Shown here piece after piece: positions 54,374-64,000 of a stretch of 64,000 nucleotides of DNA. How positions within the stretch are numbered: position 1 is the stretch's first letter; each line of letters starts with the position of its first letter. The position numbers and the translations under genes were made by a program. Source of the DNA: Corynebacterium matruchotii. Its GTDB lineage: Bacteria > Actinomycetota > Actinomycetes > Mycobacteriales > Mycobacteriaceae. The notes beneath the pieces were generated by a model, which searched no databases, was not told the origin of the DNA, and saw only the letters and a program-made list of their open reading frames with translations. The stretch lies in assembly GCF_011612265.2 (NCBI RefSeq), contig NZ_CP050134.2:744001-808000 (forward strand). The letters run 5' to 3'.

Positions 54374-55483
54374 TTACTTGGCCCGGGAGTAAAATGGGAG
54401 TTTTACCACCTCAAACGGGTATTTCTTTCCCCGAATGTCCGCCTCCAGCTTGGTGCCGGGTTCCGCGAGTGCCGTATCCACATAGGCCAAGGCGATCGGG
54501 TGACCAAGCGTGGGGGAGGGTTGCCCGGAGGTGACCTCGCCTACCACGGTGCCGTCCGCGTCGAACAGTTCGGCGTGGGCGCGGGCTGCCCGCCGGCCGG
54601 TGGAGGTCAACCCCACCAGGATCCGGGTTGGCGGGGTGCCGGACAGCAGTTTCTCCTTGGCCACGAAATCCCCCTCCTTCTTCTTGCCCACCAGGACGCC
54701 CAGGCCGGCGTCGATCGGGGTGAGCGTCAGGTTCAGCTCGTTGCCGTAGAGCGGCATGCCCGCCTCCAGGCGCAACGAATCCCGGGCGGCCAGGCCGGCT
54801 GGCTTCAGGCCGAACTCGTCACCGGCCTGCAGGATCCGTTCCCACAGATCCGCGGCACCCGCGTTGGGGAGGAATAATTCGAACCCGTCTTCCCCGGTGT
54901 AGCCAGTGCGGGCCAGCAGCACCTCGTGGCCGGCCACCGTGACCGGTGCGGCGGAATAATATTTCATTTCTTTGACAATCTGGCCATCCGCTTCGTTGGT
55001 GAGCGTAACCAATAATGCTTCCGCATTGGGTCCCTGCACCGCGATCAGGGCGGTGTCGGTGGATTCATTGACGAGCTCCACATCAAACTTGGCTGCCCGA
55101 TCCACAAACGCCTGGAACACGGTTTCGGCGTTCCCCGCATTGGGCACCACCAGGAATTCGTTCTCGCCCAGGCGGTAGGTGATGAGATCGTCGATGATAT
55201 GCCCATCCTCGTTGACGATCATCGAATACTTGGCCTTGCCCACCTTAATAATGGACAGGTGAGAGATCAGCGCGTAATCCAAGAACGCGCCGGCGTCGGG
55301 GCCGGTCACCCGGATTTCGCCCATGTGGGAGAGGTCGAACAGGCCACAGGCGGTGCGAACAGCCTGGTGCTCTTCCAGCTCGTTACCGTATTTGAGCGGC
55401 ATGTTCCACGGGCCAAAGGCGGTGAAGGAAGCGCCCAGCTTCTCGTGCTCGGCATGGAGGGGGGACTGACGAAGTTCGGTCAT
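54374..55483 (-). CDS. gcvT: Glycine cleavage system T protein (aminomethyltransferase)
   Basis: A 369-aa enzyme releasing ammonia and passing the C1 unit to tetrahydrofolate. SPLHAEHEKLGASFTAFGPW, the catalytic-Asp region of ACGLFDLSHMGEIRVTGPDA, ARTGYTGEDGFELFLPN and GLAARDSLRLEAGMPLYGNE are diagnostic. Length is standard. It follows gcvP by 120 bp and precedes gcvH by 51 bp. Confidence 0.97.
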   Translation of the reverse strand: MTELRQSPLHAEHEKLGASFTAFGPWNMPLKYGNELEEHQAVRTACGLFDLSHMGEIRVTGPDAGAFLDYALISHLSIIKVGKAKYSMIVNEDGHIIDDLITYRLGENEFLVVPNAGNAETVFQAFVDRAAKFDVELVNESTDTALIAVQGPNAEALLVTLTNEADGQIVKEMKYYSAAPVTVAGHEVLLARTGYTGEDGFELFLPNAGAADLWERILQAGDEFGLKPAGLAARDSLRLEAGMPLYGNELNLTLTPIDAGLGVLVGKKKEGDFVAKEKLLSGTPPTRILVGLTSTGRRAARAHAELFDADGTVVGEVTSGQPSPTLGHPIALAYVDTALAEPGTKLEADIRGKKYPFEVVKLPFYSRAK

Positions 55484-55603
55484 GGGTTTCTTAATTCTTT
55501 CTTCTTGGGAAAAGTTTTCATGTGGTGCAGGTTCCGGCCGCCAGGCACTGGGCTACTCGCCGGATGGGCCCAGCGGCCGGAACCAGCGAAAGACCAGCGG
55601 CGG

Positions 55604-58423
55604 CTAGTCGTCGATGTTGAACGCTTCGGGTGGCGGGCAGGAGCACACGAAGTGCCGGTCGCCGAACGCCTCATCAATGCGGCGCACCGGCGGGAAATAC
55701 TTCACGCCCTGCCGCAGGGACGTCACCGGGTAGGCGGCCTGCCGCCGGCTGAATGCATAGCCCCACTCGTCGTCGGACACCGACTCGGCGGTGAATGGGG
55801 CGTGATGCAGCACGGACTCTTCGAATGTGATGCTTCCCTGGGCGATCTCCTCGATCTCGGCGCGGATGCTGCGCATGGCGGCAATAAACCGATCCAACTC
55901 GGCCTTATCCTCCGACTCGGTGGGCTCCACCATGAGCGTGCCCGCCACCGGGAACGAAAGGGTGGGGGCGTGGAAACCATAATCCACCAGGCGTTTTGCC
56001 ACATCCGTGGCGGACACGCCGGTGTCGTGCTCCAGGCCGCGCAGGTCGAAGATGCATTCGTGGCCCACCAGGTCGTTCTTGCCGGTGTAGAGCACCGGGA
56101 AGGAGTCGGACAATTCCTTTGCCAGATAGTTGGCGTTTAACACGGCGGTTGCAGAGGCCCGCTCCAGGCCCTCGGCGCCCATCATGGCGACATACGCCCA
56201 GGCGATGGGCACCACGCCGGCCGAACCATAGCGGGCCCCCGAGGTCGGCACCCCAATATTGATGGGGGTTTCCTTGGTGAGATCGACCGCATTGGCGTCG
56301 GTAGGCAGGAACGGCACCAAATGCTCTGCCACCGCCACCGGTCCCACGCCTGGGCCGCCGCCACCGTGTGGAATGCTGAACGTCTTGTGCAGATTCAGGT
56401 GGGAAACATCGCCCCCGAATTCGCCCGGGCGTGCGATACCGGTCAGGGCGTTCAGGTTAGCACCGTCGATATACACCTGACCGCCGACGGCGTGCACCTT
56501 TTGGCACACCTCCCGTACCGTGTCCTCAAACACCCCGTGGGTGGACGGGTAGGTAATCATAATGCCGGCAATGTTGTCCGCATGCTTTTCCAGCTTGGCG
56601 TCCAAATCGCCCAGGTCAATGGAGCCGTCCGGGGCGGTGGCCACCACCACAACCCGAAGCTTCGCCAGGGTTGCCGAGGCGGCATTGGTGCCGTGGGCGG
56701 ATTGCGGAATGAGAATGATGTCTCGCTGATGCTCACCATTGGCCTGGTGATAGCGTCGAATAGCGAGCAGGCCGGCAAGCTCACCCTGCGAACCTGCGTT
56801 CGGTTGCACCGAAACTTTCGCATACCCAGTGATCTCCGCGAGCCACTCCTCCATTTCGTCGAGCAGCGCCCGCCACCCGGCGGTCTGCGAATCGGGCGCA
56901 TACGGGTGCACGTTGGCGAACTCCGGCCAGGTGATCGGCTCCATACCGGTGGTCGGGTTCAGCTTCATGGTGCACGACCCCAGCGGGATCATGGTGCGAT
57001 CCAACGCCAAATCCTTGTCCTTCAACTCCCGCAGGTAGCGCAGCATTTGGGTCTCCGAATGCACCGACGAGAAAATGGGGTGCGTCAAGGTTTCCGTGGT
57101 GCGCGGCAGCGGCAGCGGGCGGGCCTCCGACTCGGTTGCGGTGGCACCGAACAACTGTGCGAGCTTTTCGACGTCCTCCCGGGTGGCGCCCTCGCCAAAC
57201 GACACCGAAACCTTCGAATCCCCCAGGGAACGCACCAGGTAGCCGGCCTCCGCCGCGGCAGCCACAATCGCCGGGGCATCACACTCCACCGTCACCGTGT
57301 CGAAAAAGTTTTCGTGCACCACCTTATCGCCCACGGCCTGGGCAAAATCGGAAGCATACTGGTGCACCCGCTCGGCAATCGCCCGCAAACCGGCCGGGCC
57401 ATGCCAAATGGCGTACATGGCGGCGCACACCGCCAACAGCGCCTGGGCGGTACAAATATTACTGGTGGCTCGCTCCCGGCGAATATGCTGCTCCCGGGTT
57501 TGCAGGGCCAGGCGGTAGGCGGGGCGGCCTTCGGCATCCTTCGACACGCCAACAATCCGGCCGGCCAACTGGCGCTTCAACTTGTCAGTGACCGCCATGA
57601 ACGCGGCGTGCGGGCCGCCGAAAAACAGGGGCACACCAAACCGTTGCGACGAACCCACCGCAATATCCGCCCCCAAGGTGCCGGGGGACTCCAACAATTG
57701 CAGGGCCAGAAGATCCGTGGCGATCGCGGCCAGGCCACCCCGGGAATGAATATCCTCAATGGCGCCGCGAACATCGACAATATCCCCCTCGGTGCCGGGG
57801 TAGGCCAACACCACGCCAATCAGTGACTCGCCCACCACACCGCTGGAAACGTCGGCGATTTCTACCTCCAAGCCCAGGGTGCGGGCCCGTTCGGTGGTTA
57901 CCGCCACAACCTGCGGGTGCAGGCGGCGATCCAAAATAACCCGATTACCCTTCTTATTGGTGCGGGCCATGAGCCCCACAGCCTCAGCCACCGCGGTGGC
58001 CTCATCGAGCAGCGACGCATTAGCGATGGGCAGGCCGGTGAGTTCCTGCACCATGGTTTGGAAGTTCAATAATGCTTCCAGCCGTCCCTGGGAGATTTCC
58101 GGCTGATATGGGGTGTAGGCCGTGTACCAGCCTGGATCCTCCACTACATTCCTACGGATAACCGGCGGGGTGATCGTGTCAAAATAGCCTTGGCCATAAA
58201 ATGATTGAAGCACCACGTTCTGCTGCGCATAACTGCGGAGCTTCCGTAGTGCTTCTTCTTCGGTGAGGGCCGGTCCGAGGGCGAGCGTGGTGGTGCGAAT
58301 ATCCTCCGGGACCGCGGCGTCGATAAGCGCTGCTAGTGTGGGGTAACCAACACTGCCGAGCATCTCGGCCGTTTCCTTGCTGTCGGGGCCGATATGGCGA
58401 TCAGAATAACTGGCGGGCGTCAT
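55604..58423 (-). CDS. gcvP: Glycine dehydrogenase (decarboxylating), P protein
   Basis: A 939-aa fused-type P protein (both halves in one chain) that decarboxylates glycine with PLP and loads the H protein. Markers: [20 protein letters not shown] at the start, [20 protein letters not shown], the glycine-rich [20 protein letters not shown], and the PLP lysine in [21 protein letters not shown] at 58423 ([10 protein letters not shown]) has AGGGAG 11 nt upstream. C. glutamicum lacks this system, as I recall, while several other corynebacteria have it, which helps place the organism. Confidence 0.96.
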   Translation of the reverse strand: MTPASYSDRHIGPDSKETAEMLGSVGYPTLAALIDAAVPEDIRTTTLALGPALTEEEALRKLRSYAQQNVVLQSFYGQGYFDTITPPVIRRNVVEDPGWYTAYTPYQPEISQGRLEALLNFQTMVQELTGLPIANASLLDEATAVAEAVGLMARTNKKGNRVILDRRLHPQVVAVTTERARTLGLEVEIADVSSGVVGESLIGVVLAYPGTEGDIVDVRGAIEDIHSRGGLAAIATDLLALQLLESPGTLGADIAVGSSQRFGVPLFFGGPHAAFMAVTDKLKRQLAGRIVGVSKDAEGRPAYRLALQTREQHIRRERATSNICTAQALLAVCAAMYAIWHGPAGLRAIAERVHQYASDFAQAVGDKVVHENFFDTVTVECDAPAIVAAAAEAGYLVRSLGDSKVSVSFGEGATREDVEKLAQLFGATATESEARPLPLPRTTETLTHPIFSSVHSETQMLRYLRELKDKDLALDRTMIPLGSCTMKLNPTTGMEPITWPEFANVHPYAPDSQTAGWRALLDEMEEWLAEITGYAKVSVQPNAGSQGELAGLLAIRRYHQANGEHQRDIILIPQSAHGTNAASATLAKLRVVVVATAPDGSIDLGDLDAKLEKHADNIAGIMITYPSTHGVFEDTVREVCQKVHAVGGQVYIDGANLNALTGIARPGEFGGDVSHLNLHKTFSIPHGGGGPGVGPVAVAEHLVPFLPTDANAVDLTKETPINIGVPTSGARYGSAGVVPIAWAYVAMMGAEGLERASATAVLNANYLAKELSDSFPVLYTGKNDLVGHECIFDLRGLEHDTGVSATDVAKRLVDYGFHAPTLSFPVAGTLMVEPTESEDKAELDRFIAAMRSIRAEIEEIAQGSITFEESVLHHAPFTAESVSDDEWGYAFSRRQAAYPVTSLRQGVKYFPPVRRIDEAFGDRHFVCSCPPPEAFNIDD

Positions 58424-58471
58424 AACGTGACGGACTCCCTTCAAAAAGACCAAATTTATAGTGATTTACAT

Positions 58472-58489
58472 CATTATACCGTCATAATG
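58472..58489. promoter_or_regulatory. Palindrome overlapping the putative gcvP -10 box
   Basis: CATTAT-N6-ATAATG is a perfect inverted repeat. On the minus strand TATAAT (58473-58478) falls inside it and is a good -10 box for gcvP. A TTGACT lies upstream but only 12 bp away, too close for a normal -35. A regulator bound here would block the polymerase. Confidence 0.5.
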
Positions 58490-58590
58490 TAGTCAATATC
58501 TGGTTTCTGGATGACTGTCTGATTTCCCGAGGCACTCGCACAGGGGGACAAGACTAGCCATGTTCCCACAGATATAGCACTATTTTGGGT

Positions 58591-59277
58591 ATGCGCTTGT
58601 CCGAATCTGTTGTTTACACCACCACAGCCATGAGTTCTATCGTGTTGTGTTGCGTGCTTTTCCTCAGCGGATCCGCCGCTGTACCGCCGTCGCTTATCGA
58701 CGAGCAACCCACAGCCGCCAGCCCCGACCCCATAGACGCCGAAACCCCAGCACCCGACGACACCACAACCATGGCAGCCAACCCCACCACCCTCGGGGAA
58801 GCCCTGGGAGTGGGCGACGGCACCTTCGACCCCACGGTGGACGGCTTTCACCTCTTCGACCCCTGCGCCGAAATCACCACCGAACAATGGGAAAAACTCG
58901 GGTGGAAACCACTGCCCGGCCAACAAGTCCGGTCCGATGCGGACCGCAAATTCTGCACCTTCATCCCCGCCACCGACCGGCCCGAATGGGTAACTGGCTT
59001 CGCTGAATCCGATGTGCTAGACCAGCGGCAACTCGACCAGCAAGGCCTGCTCATCACCGATGTGAAGGTCACCGCCCCCGATGGCTTCTACCTGTATAAA
59101 TTCAGCAAGGACGAAAACGAATTCTTCTGCTCCGCGGCAGTAGCCACCAGCCGCGGCCGGGTGAGCTTCACCTTCGGCGCCAACCCGGACATCCCCACCG
59201 AAAAGAAACGCACCTGCCAGGTAGCGGCCGACATGCTGCGGGACATCCTCGAATTACCGCCGGCGGCTACGCAATAA
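58591..59277 (+). CDS. Secreted DUF3558-like protein
   Basis: A 228-aa exported protein. The signal core SSIVLCCVLFLSGSAAV is followed by a Thr/Ala/Pro linker (about residues 35-75). The DUF3558-like domain has FDPCAEITTEQWEKLGW, a second cysteine in RKFCTFIP, then FFCSAAVATSRGRVSFTFG and KKRTCQVAADMLRDI. The four cysteines probably form two disulfides. No clear lipobox is present, which is unusual for this mostly lipoprotein family. Start ATG 58591 (MRLSESVVYT) is chosen over TTG at 58585. Function unknown. Confidence 0.75.
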   Translation: MRLSESVVYTTTAMSSIVLCCVLFLSGSAAVPPSLIDEQPTAASPDPIDAETPAPDDTTTMAANPTTLGEALGVGDGTFDPTVDGFHLFDPCAEITTEQWEKLGWKPLPGQQVRSDADRKFCTFIPATDRPEWVTGFAESDVLDQRQLDQQGLLITDVKVTAPDGFYLYKFSKDENEFFCSAAVATSRGRVSFTFGANPDIPTEKKRTCQVAADMLRDILELPPAATQ

Positions 59278-59279
59278 AA

Positions 59280-59318
59280 ACCGGCGCCGCAGCGGGTCAC
59301 GCCAGGTGCCGGTTTCGT
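59280..59318. terminator. Shared terminator of convergent genes
   Basis: ACCGGCGCC (59280-59288) pairs with GGTGCCGGT (59305-59313), one G-U pair, 16-nt loop, then TT. It lies between the DUF3558-like gene and the E2 gene. Confidence 0.75.
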
Positions 59319-59330
59319 CAATTCGAAATC

Positions 59331-61043
59331 TTACAGGTCAAGATCAGCGGCGAAATTGCCGGTCTCAAGCCGATCCTTAATGGTGGCGGTGAACCGGCCG
59401 GCGTCGGCACCATCAACCACCTGGTGGTCATACGTAAACGGCATATAGCACATCTGGCGGATGGCGATGGCGTCGGCGCCATCCACCGAAACCACCACCG
59501 GCCGCTTCTGAATAGCAGCCGTGCCCAAGATACCGGCCTGCGGCGGCACCAGGATCGGGGTGTCCGACAGCGCGCCCTCGGAACCAATATTGGTGATCGT
59601 GAAGGTGGCGCCGAACAATTCGGTGGGCTTGAGCTTATTATTCCGGGCCCGATCCGCCAGGTCGGCAATGGCCTGGGCGATCTGCGGCAACGTCAGCTCC
59701 TGGGCCTTGTGGATTACCGGGGTGAGCAGGCCCCGCGGAGTATCCACGGCAATGGCCACATTCACATCCTCGTGGTAGGTCATTTCCTTGGTCTCGGCGT
59801 TATACGACGCATTCACGTTCGGATGGCTGACCAAAGCCTCCACCACGGCCTTCACGAAGAACGGCAGGTACGTCAGGTTCACCCCATGCTTCGCCTGGAA
59901 CTGTGGCTTGGACTGCTTCCGCAGTTCGGCAATCCGGGTCATATCCACCTCTTGCAGGTGCGTGAGCTGGGCAGACAGCTGGAGTGCCTCCACCATCTTG
60001 GCGGCGGTGATCTCCCGAATCCGGTTCACCTTCTTGGTGGTGCCAATCAGCTCTGCCTTGGCCGGATCCACGGACTTGGTGGACCAGTTTGCCCGCGGAC
60101 CGGTCGGCTCGGCAGGTGCCTGGGCAGCCGGTGCCTCCGCGGCGGCGGGTGCCTGTGCCGCAGCCGCAGCAGCCAACACATCCTGCTTACGGATCCGCCC
60201 ACCAATGCCGGTGCCGGTCACCGTGGTCAGATCAATGCCATGCTTGTCGGCCAGCTTGCGCACGAGCGGTGTCACATACGGCAGCTTCTTGCCGGCATTT
60301 ACCTTTGCCGCCGGTGCTGCTGGGGTGGTCGGCGCTGGTGTCGGAGCAGGTGTGGGCTCTGGCTTGGGTGCTGGGGCCGGTGCTGCCGGGGCCGGGGTGG
60401 GTTCGGGTTGTGGCTCCGGGGTCGGTGCCGGTGCGGCGGGAGCGGGGGCGGCGTTCTTGTCGCCGATGCGGGCAATAACATCACCCACCTCAACCGTGTC
60501 ATCCTCTTCGAACAAAATTTCTACGATGGTGCCGGCGATGGGGGAGGGGACCTCCGTGTCGACCTTGTCCGTCGACACCTCAAGCAGCGCCTCATCCACC
60601 GCGACGGTGTCTCCCACCGACTTCAACCACTGGGTAATGACGCCCTCGGTGACCGACTCGCCCAACTCCGGCATCACCACATCGACGGCGCCCGAGGTGG
60701 CAGGCGCAGCCGGTGCGGCGGGTGTTGCAGGTGCGGCGGCGGCCGGGGCCGGCTCCGGTTCAGCAGGTGCGGCCGGGGCTGCCGGCGTGGTGGCCGGGGC
60801 CTCACCAGCGTCACCGATGATCGCAATCACATCACCGACCTCAATGGTGTCGTCTTCCTCGGCGCGGATCTCCAGCAAAACACCGGCGACCGGGGACGGC
60901 ACCTCCGTATCCACCTTGTCGGTAGAAACCTCAAGCAACGGTTCATCAACCGAAACCGTGTCCCCTACAGCCTTCAACCACTGTGTGATCGTGCCTTCAG
61001 TAACTGATTCGCCCAGCTCGGGCATCACAACGGAGTGTGCCAT
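59331..61043 (-). CDS. aceF: Dihydrolipoamide acyltransferase E2 (two lipoyl domains)
   Basis: A 570-aa E2 core protein. There are two lipoyl domains (about residues 2-78 and 120-195), each with the lysine in [14 protein letters not shown], and they are joined by Ala/Pro linkers. Next comes a peripheral-subunit-binding domain ([20 protein letters not shown], then [14 protein letters not shown], about 250-290). Last is a catalytic domain ending [14 protein letters not shown] with the active histidine. C. glutamicum AceF carries three lipoyl domains, so this one is a shorter architecture. In this group one E2 serves the combined pyruvate/2-oxoglutarate dehydrogenase, so sucB is a synonym in many annotations. 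AceE is the matching E1. Confidence 0.95.
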   Translation of the reverse strand: MAHSVVMPELGESVTEGTITQWLKAVGDTVSVDEPLLEVSTDKVDTEVPSPVAGVLLEIRAEEDDTIEVGDVIAIIGDAGEAPATTPAAPAAPAEPEPAPAAAAPATPAAPAAPATSGAVDVVMPELGESVTEGVITQWLKSVGDTVAVDEALLEVSTDKVDTEVPSPIAGTIVEILFEEDDTVEVGDVIARIGDKNAAPAPAAPAPTPEPQPEPTPAPAAPAPAPKPEPTPAPTPAPTTPAAPAAKVNAGKKLPYVTPLVRKLADKHGIDLTTVTGTGIGGRIRKQDVLAAAAAAQAPAAAEAPAAQAPAEPTGPRANWSTKSVDPAKAELIGTTKKVNRIREITAAKMVEALQLSAQLTHLQEVDMTRIAELRKQSKPQFQAKHGVNLTYLPFFVKAVVEALVSHPNVNASYNAETKEMTYHEDVNVAIAVDTPRGLLTPVIHKAQELTLPQIAQAIADLADRARNNKLKPTELFGATFTITNIGSEGALSDTPILVPPQAGILGTAAIQKRPVVVSVDGADAIAIRQMCYMPFTYDHQVVDGADAGRFTATIKDRLETGNFAADLDL

Positions 61044-61173
61044 TGTTGTTATGACTCCTAGAAAAGCTTGTTGTATAGACTCTTAATACCCCTATGAGAG
61101 TACCTTTTTTACACGCGTCATGTGACTTTTACCATCAGCCACTGAAAAATAATTCCCCCTACAATTGTCTATC

Positions 61174-61560
61174 GTGTTCAATCTCTTTCGCAGAAAACGT
61201 ACCAACTCCAGCAACAAACCAGTTCGCGGCCCCGGTGAAACTATCCGCAAGGCCGACCTGGAATACCTCAAACAATGGGCCAACGACCGGGCCATGATCG
61301 AAGCCTTTGTGGAACCGGAAACCCTAGTGAACGAAATGTCCGTCGTGCTTGTCGACGTCACCGGGGATTTTACCCGCCGCAACATTGGCGGCCCCAAAGG
61401 CATCGACGTCATAGCGAAAGAGCTAGATGTGCCAATATATGACGTGGAAGAAACCGGCTACCCACCCCGAATGCGGCAAAAAATTGAACGCGATCGACTC
61501 CTCAAAAAGCGGGAAGAACAGCGGAAACGCCGCGAAAAATTCGAACGCGGCGAAACCTAA
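61174..61560 (+). CDS. Hypothetical 128-aa basic protein
   Basis: No family recognised. It starts VFNLFRRKRTNSSNKPVRGP. Residues 25-90 form an alpha/beta-looking domain (VEPETLVNEMSVVLVDVTGD, IDVIAKELDVPIYDVEETGY). The last 30 residues are an Arg/Lys/Glu helix. GTG at 61174 follows TACAAT (61160-61165) by 8 nt with no Shine-Dalgarno, so it is probably leaderless. Its stop lies 13 bp from the convergent pepA stop. Confidence 0.7.
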   Translation: MFNLFRRKRTNSSNKPVRGPGETIRKADLEYLKQWANDRAMIEAFVEPETLVNEMSVVLVDVTGDFTRRNIGGPKGIDVIAKELDVPIYDVEETGYPPRMRQKIERDRLLKKREEQRKRREKFERGET

Positions 61561-61571
61561 CGTCGAAAAGC
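61561..61571 (+). repeat. CGTCGAHAAGC element between convergent genes
   Basis: Exact copy (A form) beginning directly after the TAA of the 128-aa gene and filling the 13-bp gap to pepA. Confidence 0.8.
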
Positions 61572-61573
61572 CC

Positions 61574-63064
61574 CTAGATGCTGGACAAGAATTCGACAAG
61601 CGTGCGAACCGGCACCCCAGTCCCCCGTGCGGGGGTAAAGCCATGGGGGGTGGATGTGTTAAACGCCGGCCCAGCAATGTCCACATGCGCCCACTGGATG
61701 GGGGGCTTTACGAACTCCCGCAAGAAACACGCGGCCGACAACATGCCGCCGTGCCGCTTCGGCGTCGCATTCCGCAAATCCGCCACCGGTGACTTCACCG
61801 CCTCCGCCAACTCCTCCGGCAGCGGCATCGCCCACGCCGGCTCATCAACCTCACGGCCAATATGCGCCAACTGCTCCGCTAACTCCGCATCACCCATCAC
61901 CCCGGACGTCCGATCCCCCAACGCCACAATCTGCGCGCCAGTCAACGTCGCCACATCAATCAACACATCCGGCTCCTTCTCGCTCGCAAACGCCAGCGCA
62001 TCCGCCAACACCAGCCGCCCCTCCGCATCAGTATTGAGAATTTCCGTGGTCTTCTCGCCATAATGGGTGATGACATCCCCCGGCCGGTAAGCCGCACCAC
62101 CTGGCATATTCTCCGCCAACGCCACCGTCGCCGTCACCGCGACCGGCAACTGCAACCGTGCCGCAGCCACCACCGTCGCCACCACCGCAGCAGACCCACC
62201 CATATCCGAAATCATGTTCTCCATGTTGGCCGCCGGCTTCATCGAAATCCCGCCCGTATCAAACGTGATTCCCTTGCCGACAAGCGACACATGCTTCTTC
62301 GCATCCGCCGGCCAATACCGCAACTGCACCAACCGTGGCTTCCGCGCCGACCCCGACCCCACGGCCAGAATCCCCCCAAACCCCTGCTCCTTCAACTTCG
62401 TCTCATCCCAGCACTGAAAGCCCAGATCATAGTTCTGGGCAATAGTGCTCAACGCCGTAGCATATGTTTCGGGATACAAATGCGACGACGGTGTATTCAC
62501 CAAATCCCGAGCAAAATTCACCGACTCGGCCACCACCAGCGCCCGCTGGCATGCCGCCTTATCCTCCTTCCGACAAAGCACCTCGATGCGCTTCACCGGT
62601 TGAGTCGCCGCCGGCACATCATGCTTGAACCCAAAATACTTATACGACCCCAACAATGCCCCCGCCACCGCGGCGGTCGGATCAAGCGTCTCAAAATCCA
62701 CCATGAATGCCGTATCCATCCCGGTGAGCGACCTGGCCATCAGACCACAAGCCCGACGCACCGTTTCCGCAGTGCAATCGTGGAAACTCCCCAACCCCAC
62801 CGCAACCGCGAAATACGAATCATCCCCCTCCGAAATCGGTATTCGTACCACCTCGCCATACCGACCAGTAGCCCCCATAGCCAGAAGCATCGGCCGCAGC
62901 CTATCCGCATGAGGCATCCGCTCCGCCCATTCCTCATCGTAATCCGTGAAAAACGGCACCACCAGCGCCTCATAATGCTTCGAGAACTTTGAAGTAACCG
63001 TCACCTTGGTGTGCGCACCCGACGCCGGCAACACCCGACAACCAATTGCAGACGGACCAGCCAT
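61574..63064 (-). CDS. pepA: Leucyl aminopeptidase (M17)
   Basis: A 496-aa cytosolic metallo-aminopeptidase. The M17 signature NTDAEGRLVLADAL (near residue 345) and the metal ligands in LVGKGITFDTGGISMKP and MISDMGGSAAV are intact. The N-terminal macro-like domain (residues 1-160) is present. It forms hexamers with two metal ions per active site and removes N-terminal residues from peptides. ATG at 63064 has GGAGG 5 nt upstream. The TTG at 63076 is not needed. It matches Rv2213 (pepB) in order. Confidence 0.96.
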   Translation of the reverse strand: MAGPSAIGCRVLPASGAHTKVTVTSKFSKHYEALVVPFFTDYDEEWAERMPHADRLRPMLLAMGATGRYGEVVRIPISEGDDSYFAVAVGLGSFHDCTAETVRRACGLMARSLTGMDTAFMVDFETLDPTAAVAGALLGSYKYFGFKHDVPAATQPVKRIEVLCRKEDKAACQRALVVAESVNFARDLVNTPSSHLYPETYATALSTIAQNYDLGFQCWDETKLKEQGFGGILAVGSGSARKPRLVQLRYWPADAKKHVSLVGKGITFDTGGISMKPAANMENMISDMGGSAAVVATVVAAARLQLPVAVTATVALAENMPGGAAYRPGDVITHYGEKTTEILNTDAEGRLVLADALAFASEKEPDVLIDVATLTGAQIVALGDRTSGVMGDAELAEQLAHIGREVDEPAWAMPLPEELAEAVKSPVADLRNATPKRHGGMLSAACFLREFVKPPIQWAHVDIAGPAFNTSTPHGFTPARGTGVPVRTLVEFLSSI

Positions 63065-63193
63065 AAAAACCTCCAAACCAAAACTACTTACGCAAAACTG
63101 AAACCCACCCTACCCGCATCCCACCACAACCGTCGCCCAAAATCTCGACACAACCACTTGCATGCCCAGCCAACAGGAGTAAGTTTTTCTACC

Positions 63194-64000
63194 ATGATTA
63201 CTTTCACGCGCACCCCCAACCCCAATCCTGTCCCAGACGAACAAGTCGCCGAACACCTCGCCAACCCCGGATTCGGCAAATATTTCACCGACCACATGGT
63301 CACCATTGACTGGGACCAGGAACACGGTTGGCACAACGCCCAAGTCACCGCCCACCACAACCTAGAGCTTCCGCCCGCCACCAGCGTTCTCCACTACGGG
63401 CAGGCCATCTTCGAAGGCATCAAAGCCTATCGCCAACCCGACGGCAGCATCAAAACCTTCCGGCCCGAAGAAAACGCCGTCCGTTTCCAACGCTCCGCCA
63501 ACCGGCTCGCCATGCCGGAACTCCCCGCCGACCTCTTCATCGAATCCCTCCGCCAAATCGTCGACATCGACCAGCGCTGGGTACCGGCCGCCGGCGGGGA
63601 AGCAGCCCTCTACCTGCGCCCCTTCATGATCGCCACCCAACCCACCCTAGGGGTCAGCCCCTCCACCACCTACACCTACGCCGTCATCGCCGCCCCCGCC
63701 GGCGCCTACTTCACCGGTGGCGTGAAACCCGTCTCCGTGTGGCTATGCGAAGACTACGTCCGGGCCGCCCCCGGTGGCACCGGCGCCGCTAAATTCGCCG
63801 GCAACTACGCTGCCTCCCTCGCCGCCCAAGCCCAAGCTGCCGAAAAAGGCTGCGACCAGGTTGTCTGGCTCGACGCCCACGAACACAAATACATTGAAGA
63901 AATGGGCGGCATGAACCTCATGTTCGTCTACGCCGGCACCAATGGGGCCGCCCCCACCATTGTCACCCCCAAACTATCGGGATCCCTCCTGTCCGGCATA
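63194..64000 (+). CDS. ilvE: Branched-chain amino acid aminotransferase (3' end outside window)
   Basis: The first 269 codons of a fold-type IV PLP enzyme: FGKYFTDHMVTIDWDQEHGW, SVLHYGQAIFEGIKAYRQPD, the arginine-containing FQRSANRLAMPELP, ALYLRPFMIATQPTLGVSPS, and the Schiff-base lysine in GGTGAAKFAGNYAASL. It transfers amino groups to and from leucine, isoleucine and valine. AGGAG lies 15 nt before the ATG, an unusually long spacing. It is divergent from pepA. Rv2210c is the counterpart. Confidence 0.96.
   Translation, partial: MITFTRTPNPNPVPDEQVAEHLANPGFGKYFTDHMVTIDWDQEHGWHNAQVTAHHNLELPPATSVLHYGQAIFEGIKAYRQPDGSIKTFRPEENAVRFQRSANRLAMPELPADLFIESLRQIVDIDQRWVPAAGGEAALYLRPFMIATQPTLGVSPSTTYTYAVIAAPAGAYFTGGVKPVSVWLCEDYVRAAPGGTGAAKFAGNYAASLAAQAQAAEKGCDQVVWLDAHEHKYIEEMGGMNLMFVYAGTNGAAPTIVTPKLSGSLLSGI

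Noticed and set aside
58424-58590. Glycine riboswitch upstream of gcvP
   Set aside because: The gap is only 167 bp and shared with a divergent gene, and none of the conserved glycine-aptamer helices could be traced.
59424-61007. 527-aa plus-strand open frame opposite the E2 gene
   Set aside because: Low-complexity Gly/Cys/Arg translation caused by the Ala/Pro linkers. The E2 frame has all catalytic motifs.

Overview
The window looks like the chromosome of a Corynebacterium, or a close mycolic-acid relative in the Mycobacteriales. It is GC-rich. It carries AceE as a single-chain pyruvate dehydrogenase E1, glnA2-glnE, a LytR-CpsA-Psr ligase with a LytR_C tail, DUF3052, DUF4191 and DUF3558 proteins, an RNase HI/CobC fusion, and RNase P RNA. 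Gene content and order (ilvE, gcvT, pepA, E2, lipB-lipA, DUF4191, RDD, glnA, glnE-glnA2, CYTH-CHAD, rnhA fusion, zinc ribbon, NIF3, cobC, HAD, LMW-PTP, SURF1, cobD, aceE) match, from memory, the Rv2210c-Rv2241 block of Mycobacterium tuberculosis with insertions and inversions. At least a dozen genes show a -10-like hexamer 4-9 nt before the start codon and no Shine-Dalgarno, which fits the frequent leaderless mRNAs of corynebacteria.

Layout. 1-0.8 kb: partial YtxH-like gene, tRNA-Asn and a CAU tRNA. 0.95-5.8 kb: TIM-barrel hydrolase-like protein, MFS exporter with a divergent TetR regulator and two matching operators, TRIC-type channel, beta-lactamase-fold serine hydrolase. 5.8-6.2 kb: gene-free AT-rich DNA with strong hairpins. 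6.2-13 kb: stand-alone acyl carrier protein, alpha/beta hydrolase, LssY_C membrane protein, secreted GH32 fructan/sucrose hydrolase, two tandem methyltransferases. 13-16 kb: aceE. 16.7-25.3 kb: tRNA-Val, cobD, two unknown coupled genes, SURF1, overlapping HAD and tyrosine phosphatase genes, and the cobC/NIF3/zinc-ribbon/RNase HI-phosphatase row. 25.3-30.5 kb: rnpB, RNB ribonuclease, a degenerate galactokinase homologue, SPOR-like protein, CYTH-CHAD. 30.6-35 kb: glnA2-glnE. 35-39.7 kb: accessory segment with a 548-aa unknown protein followed by an alternating tandem array of five homologous ~145-aa domains in four genes. 39.8-47.3 kb: thrC, a 45-aa gene coupled to a NUDIX gene, secreted and membrane proteins, LCP ligase. 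47.3-51.6 kb: Panacea/SocA-like protein, CPBP protease, glnA, RDD, DUF4191. 51.9-61 kb: lipA, lipB, gcvH, gcvT, gcvP and the two-lipoyl-domain E2. 61-64 kb: small unknown gene, pepA, partial ilvE.

Two themes connect the genes. One is lipoate: octanoyl transfer (lipB), sulfur insertion (lipA), a free ACP that could carry the octanoyl group, and the client proteins GcvH and E2 with its partner AceE. The other is ammonium assimilation: glnA, glnA2 and the adenylyltransferase glnE. The most striking unexplained signal is a non-palindromic 11-mer, CGTCGA[A/C/T]AAGC, found 21 times on both strands. It occurs in several reading frames and between genes, and it contributes to hairpins after aceE and glnE.
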